A DNA stretch of 64,000 bases from Caldiserica bacterium UBA4770 (GCA_002403335.1 DHHO01000007.1:1-64000); one strand, 5' to 3'. Counted from the stretch's first letter, positions 52,553 to 62,945 are shown. A program made the numbers and translations. Notes: a model not told the origin generated them from the letters alone.

Positions 52553-53608
52553 TTACCTCCCCATCAATTGAATGAAGCCATCCTTATTAAAGGCATACCT
52601 TAAGCCATCGTCATACGAAATAGCTCCCTTAAGGACGAGGTTCTTCAATGATAGCTCCATTGTTTGCATGCCTGCGGCTGTATTGGTTTGAATTATGGAG
52701 GGAATCTGAAAGGATTTTCCTTCTCTTATCAGGTTTCTTACTGCAGGATTTGCAATAAGAACCTCACTTGCAAGTACAAGCCCTTCCCCGTTGGATTTTC
52801 TTATCAATTGCTGTGAGAATATTGCAAGAAGAACGCCTGCAAGTTGAGTCTTTACCTGCTCTTGCTGGTAAGGAGGAAAGACATCCACAATCCTATCAAC
52901 TGATTGAGCTGAAGAGCTCGTGTGAAGTGTAGCTAAGACAAGGTGTCCTGTTTCGGCAGCAGTCAGTGCTGTTGCAATAGTCTCAAGGTCCCTCATTTCC
53001 CCCACAAGAATTACGTCAGGGTCCTCCCGGAGGGCCGCCCTTAAAGCATTAGGGAAAGACAGTGTATCTCCTCCAAGCTCTCTCTGGACAACAACAGATT
53101 TCTTATGTCTGAACAGGTATTCAATGGGATCTTCAATAGTTACAATATGCTTCGATTTCTTTGTATTTATCTCATCTATCATTGAGGCAAGAGTTGTTGA
53201 TTTGCCTTGACCTGTTGGGCCTGTTACCAGTATAAGCCCTCTTTCCTCTTCTATGACCTTGTGGGCAACATTAGGGACTCCAAGAGAATCAAGTGAAGGT
53301 ATTTCAAAGGGGATTCTCCTGAAAGCTGCAGCTATTGAACCACGCTGGTAAAAAACATTTACTCTGAATCGTGCCATACCTTTTATACCATAAGAGAAAT
53401 CATGCTCCATCTTTTCTTTGAAAAGGTCCTTTTGCCTGTCAGTCATAATTGAGAACATCATTTCTGCAGTGTCTTCTGGATTTAAAGGCTCATGATCAAG
53501 AAAGAAAAGATCTTTATCAATCCTTAAAATTGGGGGAATACCAACTACAAGATGGATATCTGATGCTTTTTTCTTTGTTGCAAACTCAAGAATTTCATTT
53601 ATTGTCAT
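52553..53608 (-). CDS. pilT: Twitching motility ATPase PilT
   Basis: 351 aa. Walker A reads TGPTGQGKSTT (Gln in place of the usual Ser). Asp box IVTIEDPIEYLF, Walker B DVILVGEMRDLET and His box HLVLATLHTSS are present. Retraction ATPase of type IV pili. Overlaps pilB by 4 nt. Confidence 0.95.
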   Translation of the reverse strand: MTINEILEFATKKKASDIHLVVGIPPILRIDKDLFFLDHEPLNPEDTAEMMFSIMTDRQKDLFKEKMEHDFSYGIKGMARFRVNVFYQRGSIAAAFRRIPFEIPSLDSLGVPNVAHKVIEEERGLILVTGPTGQGKSTTLASMIDEINTKKSKHIVTIEDPIEYLFRHKKSVVVQRELGGDTLSFPNALRAALREDPDVILVGEMRDLETIATALTAAETGHLVLATLHTSSSAQSVDRIVDVFPPYQQEQVKTQLAGVLLAIFSQQLIRKSNGEGLVLASEVLIANPAVRNLIREGKSFQIPSIIQTNTAAGMQTMELSLKNLVLKGAISYDDGLRYAFNKDGFIQLMGR

Positions 53609-55314
53609 TCCTCTACCTCCAGTGTGGAGACAACTCTAATTACTTCTTCAAGAGTAGTCAACCCTTCCGCTGCCTTGATCATTGCATCATCAAGAAGTGA
53701 CTTCAATCCCTCTTTTTTTGCCTCTGAAGCAATCTCCTTTGAACTGACCTTTCTTAAAATCAGCTTCTGAACCTCAGGAGAAATAGGGAGTACTTCACTT
53801 ATGGCCATTCTTCCTTTGTAGCCCGAATGGCTGCATTTATCGCATCCTTTCCCTTTATAAAAAGTTACGGTTTCATCAACTTTAAACCCAAGGTGCTCAA
53901 TCACTTCCCGTGAAGGATTAGATGGCTCCTTACAATAATCGCAAATTTTTCTTATAAGCCTCTGTGCACTTGCCCCAATAAGTGACGAAGCAACAAGAAA
54001 TGGTTCAATTCCCATATCTATAAGCCTTGTAGCAATTGAAGAGGCATCGTTTGTATGAATTGTTGAAAAAACAAGGTGCCCTGTGAGGGCTGCTTCTATT
54101 GCAATTCTTGCAGTTTCTTCGTCCCTGATCTCCCCGATGAGGATAATATTTGGGTCCTGGCGAAGTATAGAACGAAGTGCGTTTGCAAAAGTTAACCCTG
54201 CCTTTTCATTTACCTGCATTTGGTTTATTCCCTTGAGCTGGTATTCAACTGGGTCCTCCACAGTTATAATATTCTTGGTAGGGGAGTTTAATTTATCAAG
54301 GCAAGAGTACAGAGTCGTTGTTTTTCCAGAGCCAGTTGGACCAGAGATAAGTATCATCCCATAAGGTTGTGAAATAAGATTATTGAACCTTTTGAGATTA
54401 TATTCAGAGAAACCAAGCTGTTCCAGCGACTTTACAGAGGCAGACCTGTCGAGAATTCTTAAAACAACTTTTTCTCCAAAAATTGAAGGAATTGAGGAGA
54501 CTCTGAAATCAATTGGCCTACCTTCGAACTTCAGGGAGATCCTTCCATCCTGAGGAATTCTTCTTTCAGCGATATCCATATTTGAGATAATCTTAAGACG
54601 TGTAATAATACCAGGTTGAATTCTCTTTGGAAGCGACTGTTTTTCATAAAGGATACCATCAATTCTATAACGGACTCTTACTGAATTTTCCATTGGCTCA
54701 ACATGAATATCGGAAGCATCTTCCACAATCGCCTGTGAGATGACGTTATTAACAATCCTTATGACGGGGGCCTCCTCTCCCATCTCTCTGAGTCGTGCAA
54801 GGTCCACGTCCTGCTTTACTTCTATTGAGCCCTCCATTAAGTTTGCTTCTTCCTCGGCCCTTTTTAATACAGTTTCCATTTCATAATATTTTTCAATTGA
54901 TTGTGTTATCGCAGCTCTTGTTGCTACGTAGATTATAATATTATTGCCCAGGGATAGCCTTAAATAATCAAGTGCTTCTATATTTGTGGGGTCGGCAATT
55001 GCTATATGAAACTTACCATCTTCTTTTTTGAGAGGAAAAAATCCATAGTATCTTGCTCTGTCTGGGTCAATAAGCGGTAAAACTTCTTTATCAACGGGAT
55101 AATTGATAAGGTCGACAAATCCATAGTTCCACTGCTCCGCAAGAACCTGAGCATACTGAACGTCACTAATAACTCCCGTGTCAACAAGTATTTTAAGAAC
55201 TGGCTCATTAGTGACTTTTTGAATGCTTAGAGCTTTATCAATCTGCTCTTTCGTTGCAAATTTCTTTTTTACAGCAATTTCTCCTGCTTTTAAATTGTGT
55301 GAAGATGATATCAT
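53605..55314 (-). CDS. pilB: Type IV pilus assembly ATPase PilB (GspE family)
   Basis: 569 aa. N-terminal MshEN-like domain (ATKEQIDKALSIQK...). Then the ATPase core with ISGPTGSGKTTT, IITVEDPVEYQ, NIILIGEIRDEETA and HLVFSTIHTNDA. The zinc-binding tetracysteine CDYC...CDKC is C-terminal. Extension motor. GGAGG precedes the ATG, and it overlaps the TPR gene (ATGA). Confidence 0.96.
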   Translation of the reverse strand: MISSSHNLKAGEIAVKKKFATKEQIDKALSIQKVTNEPVLKILVDTGVISDVQYAQVLAEQWNYGFVDLINYPVDKEVLPLIDPDRARYYGFFPLKKEDGKFHIAIADPTNIEALDYLRLSLGNNIIIYVATRAAITQSIEKYYEMETVLKRAEEEANLMEGSIEVKQDVDLARLREMGEEAPVIRIVNNVISQAIVEDASDIHVEPMENSVRVRYRIDGILYEKQSLPKRIQPGIITRLKIISNMDIAERRIPQDGRISLKFEGRPIDFRVSSIPSIFGEKVVLRILDRSASVKSLEQLGFSEYNLKRFNNLISQPYGMILISGPTGSGKTTTLYSCLDKLNSPTKNIITVEDPVEYQLKGINQMQVNEKAGLTFANALRSILRQDPNIILIGEIRDEETARIAIEAALTGHLVFSTIHTNDASSIATRLIDMGIEPFLVASSLIGASAQRLIRKICDYCKEPSNPSREVIEHLGFKVDETVTFYKGKGCDKCSHSGYKGRMAISEVLPISPEVQKLILRKVSSKEIASEAKKEGLKSLLDDAMIKAAEGLTTLEEVIRVVSTLEVEE

Positions 55315-57701
55315 TTAAACTCCTCCTTGTTATTATTTGTAATCTTTTTCTCTGCAGATATTGTTTCCAGAAATTTCTGATCTTCTTTAAGCTCTGGATT
55401 TATTCTTAGTATGTTTTCAAGGGCTTTACGGGCTTCTTCAAGGTTTCCTCTGGCTCTGTAAATGGAATAAAGTCTAAAGAGAGCACTGAGAGAAATTTTA
55501 TTGTTCTCTCCAGATAACTTTAAGGAATTTTGATACTGGACAACGGCAAAATCTGGCAGCGCAATCCACTCAAAACAGAGCCCCAGAAAATAGTACATAA
55601 AGGCTAAATGCTTATGCGATCTTACGACAAATTGGAATGAGGCAATTGCTTCTTCGTATCTTTCCGTGAGAAAATAGAGAAAACCAAGAACAAAATGGTT
55701 ATGATAATCGAAGGGGTTTTTTGACTGGATTTCTCTATATTTTTCTATGAATGGATTAACCATTGTTTCGTAGTTATGGGAAGGAGAAAAGGTCTCTAAA
55801 AAATGCATGATATCAGGGACGGACTCTTTCTCAAGGTTCATAATAAAGAACTTAAGGAATGCTATTTTATTTTCAGGGTCTCTTTGAAGAATAAGCTCAT
55901 AGATGGCCGATGCCTCATTATTTTTTTCGAGGAGGTCAAAAAAAGTAGCAATGTTACTAAGATCATCCAGCTCCAGCGAATCCTTGAGAGACATTGTAGC
56001 ATTAAAGATAAGTTCCGCAAGGTCCACTGGATTCTGTCTTACAAGCTTCAAGAGTATATCCCTACCTTCTTTAGGATGTGTTTCTGTTGAGAGAAGAAAT
56101 TGAAGGTACCCTGAAAGGTATGGGATTTTCTTTGGAGCAAGTTCTGTAAGCAGCCTCATAATATATTGTTTTTTTTCTTTATCTTGGACATTGTTAACCT
56201 CTTCGTGTAGTGCTTCTGCTACGATGTTCTTTTCAACATCAAGGGGCATATTCTTAATATATTCTCCTATCATTATATAATCTTCCAGGGGAAGCTTTGA
56301 TATTTTATGTGCAAGAATAAGCCATTTTGTGCCTTCTTCCTTATCTCCTTTATTAAAGAATGCCTTTCCAGGGTTGTAGAAGAAGGGATATGCGGCCTTT
56401 CCGGAGATCTCTTTATTTTTTAAAAATTTGCTTACAGTTGTAAGGGTCTGGATATCGTCTGAAATGTATGGTAAAAGCTGCAGTGCACCTTTTTCTATAT
56501 CTGCATTGTCTTCAAATGTAAGTAGAGTATCAATTGCATCCTTAACTTTGCTTTCTTCAAGGTATGCAGTGAAGAGTTCAAATTTTACTCTTTTATCTTG
56601 AGGAATAAGTGCACTTAATTCATTCAGTATTTCAATTTTTCTTTCTCCCTTGGCATGCTTTAGCGCTACCTCTAAATAAAAGATACTTTCATCAAACCTC
56701 TCACGACTTTTATATAAAGATGAAAGTCTTTTATAGATAGTAAGATTTGAAGGATCGAGCACAAGAATTTTACTATAAAGAAACTCAGAAATCAGATAAT
56801 CTTCCTCCTCAAATTTTTGTGCAATCTCTTTCAACAATTCTATTGCTTGCTGCTCATTCCCTTTTTTAATTTCCTCAAGGGCCTTTGCGTAATCAGGGTT
56901 ATTATGCAAGATTTCTTCAATCTTTTCCTTGGTAGGATGAGTAATTGGCGGGGGAGTCTCTACAGGTTCCTCACTTACCTTTATTGTAGGCCTTGCCGCA
57001 TTAGAAGGAGTCTCTTCTTTTACGGTAGGAGGAAAAAGGTTGCTCTCTACTGTCTCCTGTATTGTTTCTTTGCTCTCTGTCTCTCTATGGATTGCCTCTT
57101 CTATTTCCTTTACCCTGGAGCGTGAAAATTCGTCATCAGAGTTTATTGCAAGCAATGCATTAAAGTATGATAGTGCATCTTCAAGTTTTCCGAGATGATA
57201 AAGGATCTCTCCTCCAAGTTTCAGGAGCCTTTCATTGGCACCAGATTTTTGGATTAGCCCTTCAACAATATTAAATGCATCTGACAGAAATCCAATCTTT
57301 ACATAGTTTTCAACAATCTTTAAGTAATCTTCCATATCCAGAGGAGAATTCTTGACAAGAGACTTCATAAGAGATTGAGCTTCACCCTTTTTGCCAAGAG
57401 CAATCTTTTTATCTATCAGTAAGAGTACAGTATCAATTCCTTTTCGGACACTTTCCTGTGCAAGATAGAGAGGAGCAAGTTTTTCATAGACCTTTTCGTA
57501 AATCTTATCGTCCTGCACGTTGTTTGCTTTTAGGATATCGAGAAATGATGAATAAAGAAAAATTGCCTCATCAAGATGCCCAAGGTCATAGAGGCTATCT
57601 CCCTCTCTCACTGCCTCTTTCAGAGCTCCAGGAATGTCACCATTCTTAACTAATCTCTCAAAGACAGCAACATAATTTTTCTTTCCAAAAAGTGCGCTCA
57701 T
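55311..57701 (-). CDS. Large TPR protein at the head of the pilus operon
   Basis: 796 aa, predicted cytoplasmic (no signal or membrane segment). TPR-like repeats occur at about 30-210 and 270-770, with a Pro/Glu/Thr-rich linker at about 215-260. First gene of TPR-pilB-pilT-pilC, ATGA-coupled to pilB. It may be a pilus motor adaptor; the family is not recognised beyond TPR. Confidence 0.82.
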   Translation of the reverse strand: MSALFGKKNYVAVFERLVKNGDIPGALKEAVREGDSLYDLGHLDEAIFLYSSFLDILKANNVQDDKIYEKVYEKLAPLYLAQESVRKGIDTVLLLIDKKIALGKKGEAQSLMKSLVKNSPLDMEDYLKIVENYVKIGFLSDAFNIVEGLIQKSGANERLLKLGGEILYHLGKLEDALSYFNALLAINSDDEFSRSRVKEIEEAIHRETESKETIQETVESNLFPPTVKEETPSNAARPTIKVSEEPVETPPPITHPTKEKIEEILHNNPDYAKALEEIKKGNEQQAIELLKEIAQKFEEEDYLISEFLYSKILVLDPSNLTIYKRLSSLYKSRERFDESIFYLEVALKHAKGERKIEILNELSALIPQDKRVKFELFTAYLEESKVKDAIDTLLTFEDNADIEKGALQLLPYISDDIQTLTTVSKFLKNKEISGKAAYPFFYNPGKAFFNKGDKEEGTKWLILAHKISKLPLEDYIMIGEYIKNMPLDVEKNIVAEALHEEVNNVQDKEKKQYIMRLLTELAPKKIPYLSGYLQFLLSTETHPKEGRDILLKLVRQNPVDLAELIFNATMSLKDSLELDDLSNIATFFDLLEKNNEASAIYELILQRDPENKIAFLKFFIMNLEKESVPDIMHFLETFSPSHNYETMVNPFIEKYREIQSKNPFDYHNHFVLGFLYFLTERYEEAIASFQFVVRSHKHLAFMYYFLGLCFEWIALPDFAVVQYQNSLKLSGENNKISLSALFRLYSIYRARGNLEEARKALENILRINPELKEDQKFLETISAEKKITNNNKEEFK

Positions 57702-57718
57702 ATTTTTCCCTATTAAAC

Positions 57719-57747
57719 ATTATACGATAATTGTAATCAAATCAAAC
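57719..57747 (-). promoter_or_regulatory. Promoter of the TPR-pilBTC operon
   Basis: Minus strand -10 TATAAT (57724-57719) with a -35 TTTGAT/GTTTGA 16-17 nt upstream. The leader before ATG 57701 is only about 10-12 nt, with AGGGA as a weak ribosome site. Confidence 0.6.
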
Positions 57748-57951
57748 ATTTACAAAATTTGTGATTATATTCAGATATTCCTCTACATCTTCTTCGACTA
57801 ATGCGTCGTAAAAAATTGTGAGAGTATCCTTTTCCCCGAGAGAAATAGCAACAAGGTGGTTTATATCTTCAAGCATTGCCTGCATGAACCACATATCTTT
57901 CTCTTTTACTTTGATTCTTTTTATAACCTCTCTTTTTTTAATCTCCTCCAT
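57742..57951 (-). CDS. DUF4911-like small protein
   Basis: 69 aa from ATG 57951, seven nt after GGAG; the longer frame to 58011 is the mltG antiframe. Sequence VKEKDMWFMQAMLEDINHLVAISL...IFYDALVEEDVEEYLNII resembles DUF4911 proteins that often follow mltG. Overlaps mltG by 14 nt. Function unknown. Confidence 0.7.
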   Translation of the reverse strand: MEEIKKREVIKRIKVKEKDMWFMQAMLEDINHLVAISLGEKDTLTIFYDALVEEDVEEYLNIITNFVNV

Positions 57952-58882
57952 AGTATTTCTCCAGATTCCTCTCGTGTTCTGCCAGTGTTTCAGAAAAAAC
58001 TGCCTCCCCATCAGGTTTGGTCATAAAGTAGTAGTATGGAGTAACAGGAGCATCAAGTACGGCAAGAATTGACTTAATGGATGGATTGGAGATCGGGGCC
58101 GGGGGGAGTCCTTTATACAAATATGTATTGTAAGGGGAATCAATCAGGTAATCACTTCTGTCTAACCAAACCTTGTGTTCAGGAAGGATGTAGACGATGG
58201 TTGAATCTGCCTGAAGAGGCATATCTATCTTTAATCTATTTAAGAAAACGCTTGCTGCAAGTGGTCTATCTTTATCGAGTTTTACTTCTTTCTCCACAAT
58301 AGAGGCAAGGATAATTACCTCTTCGCTCTTAAGGCTAATTCTTGATGCCTTTTCAGCGAGGTCTTCTGGCGTCATCTCTTCGAATCTTTTTCTCATAATA
58401 TCTACAATCTCCTGCATTGAGATGCCCTTATAAAAATAGTAAGTATCAGGATAAAGAAATCCCTCTTCTTCCTTTGCGAATTCAAGAAATGTACCTTCCT
58501 TCTCGATAAGGCCACTTTCATATAGCCTTTTATCAATATCTTTTATTGTAAAACCCTCGGGAATAGTTACAACAACCTTTTCAGGAGTGGTATCTTTTTT
58601 GAGTTCCTCTATCAGAGTGAAGACATTTTTAATATTCTCCAGCTTATGGTCTCCCCCTTTAAGGTTTACTTCATCTTTTCTCATTCTTACAATCATCATA
58701 AATCCATATGGGTCTAAAATGAGTCCGTTATCCTTAAGAAGTATTGAAATTTCAGCGAGGGAAGCTCCTTCTGAAATAGTGATATTACCTTCTTTAATGC
58801 CGGTAAAGACATAAGGTACAATCTCCACAAGAGTGAGCACAATAAGAAGACTCAAGATAAGTAATATCGTTATTCTCCTCAT
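57938..58882 (-). CDS. mltG: Endolytic murein transglycosylase MltG (YceG family)
   Basis: 314 aa. N-terminal membrane anchor (5-27), LysM-like region, and catalytic domain with GFLYPDTYYF (141-150), E197 in ASIVEKE, LQADSTIVY and SPYNTYLYKGLPPAPISNPS. Cuts nascent glycan strands at the membrane. ATGA-coupled to ruvX. Confidence 0.94.
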   Translation of the reverse strand: MRRITILLILSLLIVLTLVEIVPYVFTGIKEGNITISEGASLAEISILLKDNGLILDPYGFMMIVRMRKDEVNLKGGDHKLENIKNVFTLIEELKKDTTPEKVVVTIPEGFTIKDIDKRLYESGLIEKEGTFLEFAKEEEGFLYPDTYYFYKGISMQEIVDIMRKRFEEMTPEDLAEKASRISLKSEEVIILASIVEKEVKLDKDRPLAASVFLNRLKIDMPLQADSTIVYILPEHKVWLDRSDYLIDSPYNTYLYKGLPPAPISNPSIKSILAVLDAPVTPYYYFMTKPDGEAVFSETLAEHERNLEKYYGGD

Positions 58883-59313
58883 CCTTTCCTTCTTATATAG
58901 TTAATATAGCTTTCGAGAATAAGTTCCGCCTCAAGAGAATCTTTCACCTTCCTTTCTTCTTTAGTATTATACCCCCTGGCCTTGAAGATTCTATGCGCAA
59001 TGACACTTGTAAACCTCTCATCCCATTTTACTATCTCTACACCTTCAACAAATCCTTTGAGAGACTCTATAAATTTGAGTACCTTTTCTGCCTGTGGCCC
59101 TATTTCGCCCTTAAGAGTTTTTGGGAGGCCTACAACAATTGTTTTTACTTTTTCCTCTTCAATGATATTCATTATCTTTTTGTATTCAGTTCCATCCCTT
59201 GTAATCGTCCCCAAGGGTGTAACAAAGATGGAGTCTTCTCGAAAGATTGCGATTCCTATCCTTCCTATTCCTACATCAAGAGCAATCAAAGGTGATATTT
59301 CCTTTAAACTCAT
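58879..59313 (-). CDS. ruvX: Putative pre-16S rRNA nuclease / Holliday-junction resolvase-like RuvX (YqgF)
   Basis: 144 aa RNase H-like fold, ALDVGIGRIGIAI (11-23), IVVGLPKTLKGE and WDERFTS with a C-terminal acidic cluster. Order alaS-ruvX-mltG is a common bacterial arrangement. Overlaps alaS by 4 nt. Confidence 0.93.
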   Translation of the reverse strand: MSLKEISPLIALDVGIGRIGIAIFREDSIFVTPLGTITRDGTEYKKIMNIIEEEKVKTIVVGLPKTLKGEIGPQAEKVLKFIESLKGFVEGVEIVKWDERFTSVIAHRIFKARGYNTKEERKVKDSLEAELILESYINYIRRKG

Positions 59314-61898
59314 CTCAGGGCTTCTAAAATTTCCTGAAGTGTATGTTTTGACCTGCTGCTACCCTGAGCAAGTCGATCGTTTCCACCCCCTTTAAAGCCA
59401 AATTTCATTGAAATCCTGTTAAAAAACTTTTGCATGGAGATGTTTTCAACTGAGATTGCCCCGAGTAGGATGATATCGTTACCCTCATTAACAGATTTGA
59501 ATAAAACAATACCCCTGTCTTTCAATTTCTTTGCAGTATCGTATGCCTTTCTAAGCCATTCAGGGTTTAAGTTATCAAATTCCTTTGCAAAAATTGGTAC
59601 ACCATCTAATTCAAAAATAGGGCTTAATTGTGAAATTTCTATTTCGAGAAGTTTCTTCCTGTAGTTTTCGGCTTCTTTCCTTGATAACCTTGCATCTTCC
59701 ATAAGTACATTAAGGTGGCTCAGGATATCTGTCTCTCCAACAGAGAGTAACTCAGAGATCCTCCTCAGAGTTTCACGCTTTTCCATAAGATATAAGTAAG
59801 CCTTCTTCCCTGAAAGCCCTTCAATTCTCTTCGTCCCCGAGGAGACGGCTCTGATATTTGTAAGTACAACGAGAGTAATGGCACCTGTATTTAAAACATG
59901 TGTACCACCACAGAGTTCTTTACTTACACCCTCAATCTCTACAACTCTTACAAGGTCTCCATACTTTTCTTCAAAAAAAGCAAGTGCTCCTTCTTTCCTG
60001 GCTTCTTCGATCTTCATCACCTTTACCGAAACAGGGAGTCCCTTCATTATAATTTCATTAATCTTGTTCTCAATTTCACCAATCTTTTCTTTCGGAAATG
60101 TATCCGAAAAGTTAAAATCAAACCTGAATTCATCAGGATAAACCTGCGAGCCTTGCTGAGAAAGATTGTTGCCGAAAGACTCTCTCAGGATTGCCTGGAG
60201 GAGATGTGTGGCAGTATGTGCCCTCATAATTGCATGTCTGTTTTCGGGATCTACAGAAGCAATAACTCTGTCACCTATGCAAAGTACTCCCTTTCGTACA
60301 GTGCCATAATGAAGAATAAGACCTTCAATAGGCGCTTTTGTATCTTCAACAACAAATGTGAAGTTCTCTTTCTCGATAATTCCTCTGTCCCCTACCTGCC
60401 CCCCTTTTTCTGCATAGAAGGGTGTTACGTCAAGTATCAGAGAGCAACTTTCTCCCTCACTTATAGAATCAACAATAGCATCTTCCTTTAAAATTCCTTT
60501 CACAATAGATTCCGTTTTGAGAGAATTATATCCTTTGAAAACGCTTTCACCGGTGATGTTCTTAATATTAAGGAGATTGACCCTTTCCGTATAACTTTCG
60601 AAACCTTTGAATGAGAAACGCGCTTGTTTTCTCTGCATTTCCATCAGTTCCTGGAATTTTTCTTTGTTAAAGGTTAGGCCATTATCCTTGATGAGCATTT
60701 CAGATAACTCGACAGGGAATCCGAGTGTATCATACATATAAAATACATCTTCTGCTGGGAATTCTATTTTTCCATCTCTCTTTATATTATTAAGCCTCTC
60801 CCTGAATAATGAAAAACCACTCTCAAGAGTTGAGTTAAACCTCTCTTCTTCAAGTTTCAATACCTTCACAATATTTTCTTCCCCTCTTGTTATTTCAGGA
60901 TAAATCTCTCCTAAAAGTTCTACAACTGTATGGACTGTGTTATATAGAAAAGGCTCATTAACTCCAAGAATCCTCCCAAAGAGAGCACTTCTTCTTATAA
61001 GCCTTCTCAATACATAGCTCCTCCTTTCATTTCCTGGAACGATACCCTCTCCGATAAGAAATACAACAGCTCTGATATGGTCAGCAATTGCTCTAAAGGC
61101 TCTTTCAGTCGTAACATCCTCTCTATATTGTCTTTTTGTAATGGATTCAAGGCTTTTTATGATGGGAAGAAAGAGGTCTGTGTCAAAATCAGTGGGGACT
61201 TCTTCAATGATACTTGTAATTCGCTCGAGCCCCATACCTGTATCTATATTTTTTTTTGGAAGAGGAATGAGACTCCCATCAGGTTTCCTGTCAAACTGAG
61301 TAAAAACAAGATTCCAGAATTCGAGGAACCTTTCTCCACTGCTACCGGGGAGTTCATTCTCCTCACCTTCTTTTAATATTCCTCTATCAAAATATATTTC
61401 TGAGCAGGGACCGCATGGGCCAACTGAGCCCATTGTCCAGAAATTATCCTCCTCTCCAAGTGGGATAATCTTATTTTCAGGGATGCCATACTTTTTCCAG
61501 ATGTCTCGTGCTTGAGCGTCATCTTTGTATATAGTTACCCATAACCTATCATATGGAAGTTGAAGGACCTTTACCACATACTCAAGGGCCCAGGCAATTG
61601 CTTCTTCCTTGAAGTAATCTCCAATGGAGAAATTTCCAAGCATCTCAAAGAATGTATGGTGTCTTGAGGTGTATCCTACATTTTCTATGTCATTTGTCCT
61701 CAGGCATTTTTGAACGGTAGTAATCCTGTTGCTTGGAGGAGTCTCCTCCTGAAGAAAATAAGATTTGAGGGGAACCATTCCTGCCGAAGTGAACAGCAGT
61801 GTAGGATCGCCGGGGATAAGAGAAGCACTGGGAAGCCTCAAATGCCCCTTTTCCTCAAAAAATCTTAGAAAACTTTCTCTTATTTCTTTGCTATCCAT
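59310..61898 (-). CDS. alaS: Alanyl-tRNA synthetase
   Basis: 862 aa class II synthetase. TSAGMVPLKSYF, the editing-domain zinc ligands HTATHLL and CGGTHV, and a C-terminal C-Ala/DHHA1 domain ending in GGGGNDRLAQGSSRS-like (GFKGGGNDRLAQG). No Shine-Dalgarno is obvious, and a TAAACT box lies about eight nt before the ATG, so a leaderless start is possible. Confidence 0.97.
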   Translation of the reverse strand: MDSKEIRESFLRFFEEKGHLRLPSASLIPGDPTLLFTSAGMVPLKSYFLQEETPPSNRITTVQKCLRTNDIENVGYTSRHHTFFEMLGNFSIGDYFKEEAIAWALEYVVKVLQLPYDRLWVTIYKDDAQARDIWKKYGIPENKIIPLGEEDNFWTMGSVGPCGPCSEIYFDRGILKEGEENELPGSSGERFLEFWNLVFTQFDRKPDGSLIPLPKKNIDTGMGLERITSIIEEVPTDFDTDLFLPIIKSLESITKRQYREDVTTERAFRAIADHIRAVVFLIGEGIVPGNERRSYVLRRLIRRSALFGRILGVNEPFLYNTVHTVVELLGEIYPEITRGEENIVKVLKLEEERFNSTLESGFSLFRERLNNIKRDGKIEFPAEDVFYMYDTLGFPVELSEMLIKDNGLTFNKEKFQELMEMQRKQARFSFKGFESYTERVNLLNIKNITGESVFKGYNSLKTESIVKGILKEDAIVDSISEGESCSLILDVTPFYAEKGGQVGDRGIIEKENFTFVVEDTKAPIEGLILHYGTVRKGVLCIGDRVIASVDPENRHAIMRAHTATHLLQAILRESFGNNLSQQGSQVYPDEFRFDFNFSDTFPKEKIGEIENKINEIIMKGLPVSVKVMKIEEARKEGALAFFEEKYGDLVRVVEIEGVSKELCGGTHVLNTGAITLVVLTNIRAVSSGTKRIEGLSGKKAYLYLMEKRETLRRISELLSVGETDILSHLNVLMEDARLSRKEAENYRKKLLEIEISQLSPIFELDGVPIFAKEFDNLNPEWLRKAYDTAKKLKDRGIVLFKSVNEGNDIILLGAISVENISMQKFFNRISMKFGFKGGGNDRLAQGSSRSKHTLQEILEALR

Positions 61899-61940
61899 AT
61901 TCTTTTAGTTTAGCAAAAGTTTAGCTTCGGAACAAATTAT

Positions 61941-62822
61941 TTAAATTACCCTATTATGAAGCTCCCCGATGCTTTCTATCCTGCAAATTATTTCGTCTCC
62001 CCTTTTAATTGGCGCTATACCGGCGATGGTGCCTGTAAGTATAATATCCCCTGGGTAAAGAGTAAGATACTGTGAAATAAAGGACACAAGATAGTCGATT
62101 TTGAAGATCATATCTTTTGTATTCCCCTTCTGCCTTACCTTGCCGTTTACGGAAAGCTCTATCTCAAGGTTATGTGGATCAGGTATCTCATCTTTCGAGA
62201 TAATCCAGGGACCAATTGGTAAAGAGGTATCAAAATTTTTTGACCGAAACCACGGCCAGCTTCTGCTGGTATCCTTTGATTGTGTGTCTCTATCAGTGAC
62301 GTCGTTTGCAATTGTATATCCGAAGACATGATCCATTGCAGCGTTAACTGGCACATTTTTACATTGATTACCAATTACTACCGCAAGTTCCACTTCAGGA
62401 TCAATACGAGTTGCAAATGATGGATAAATGATTTCATTATTATGAGCAATAATGCAATCCGTGAACTTTCCAAAAATAATAGGCTCTTCCGGTGGTTTAC
62501 TTCCTGTTTCCTTTGCATGCTCTGCGTAGTTTTTGCCGAGACATATGACTTTGGTCTCCCTTGATATGGGTGCTGCAAGTACAGGGTTTTTTACACTAAA
62601 AAGTTTTAAAAATTCCCCCTTAAAGAGTTTTGTCCCACTTTGAAGCAGTTTCTTTACATTTTCTAAATCTGCAATGAGATCAATAATATCGAAGAATATC
62701 GGGAAGTCTCTGTCTAATAAGTAACTCATTGCCTGTGATAAAAGGTCAATGTCTATGAGTTTTTCGCCATAGAAAACTCCTACCTTTTCAATATCCTTTT
62801 TTTCAAATGTTGCTATCTTCAT
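61941..62822 (-). CDS. Fumarylacetoacetate hydrolase family protein
   Basis: 293 aa. FAH C-terminal fold with VICLGKNYAEHA, the metal-ligand PEVELAVVIG, NDVTDRDTQ and GDIILTGTIAGIAPIKRGD. Members include acylpyruvate hydrolases, oxaloacetate decarboxylases and 2-hydroxyhepta-2,4-diene isomerases. Substrate not decidable. AAGGAGG precedes the ATG. Confidence 0.9.
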   Translation of the reverse strand: MKIATFEKKDIEKVGVFYGEKLIDIDLLSQAMSYLLDRDFPIFFDIIDLIADLENVKKLLQSGTKLFKGEFLKLFSVKNPVLAAPISRETKVICLGKNYAEHAKETGSKPPEEPIIFGKFTDCIIAHNNEIIYPSFATRIDPEVELAVVIGNQCKNVPVNAAMDHVFGYTIANDVTDRDTQSKDTSRSWPWFRSKNFDTSLPIGPWIISKDEIPDPHNLEIELSVNGKVRQKGNTKDMIFKIDYLVSFISQYLTLYPGDIILTGTIAGIAPIKRGDEIICRIESIGELHNRVI

Positions 62823-62945
62823 CTCAACCTCCTTAAAGTTTCCTTATGAAAAGAGAGCTATTTTTTCGTATAATTATATATGAAGTTTTTAACATTTTAA
62901 AAAAATGCATTTGTTGGTAAAATAATTATTATTTAAGGAGGCAAT
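62823..62945. promoter_or_regulatory. Divergent intergenic region between the FAH-family and 2-hydroxyacid dehydrogenase genes
   Basis: AT-rich, 123 bp. Minus strand carries TATAAT about 45 nt before the FAH ATG. Plus strand carries TAAAAT (about 62918) upstream of AAGGAGG and ATG 62946. No clear -35 boxes or operator. Confidence 0.4.
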
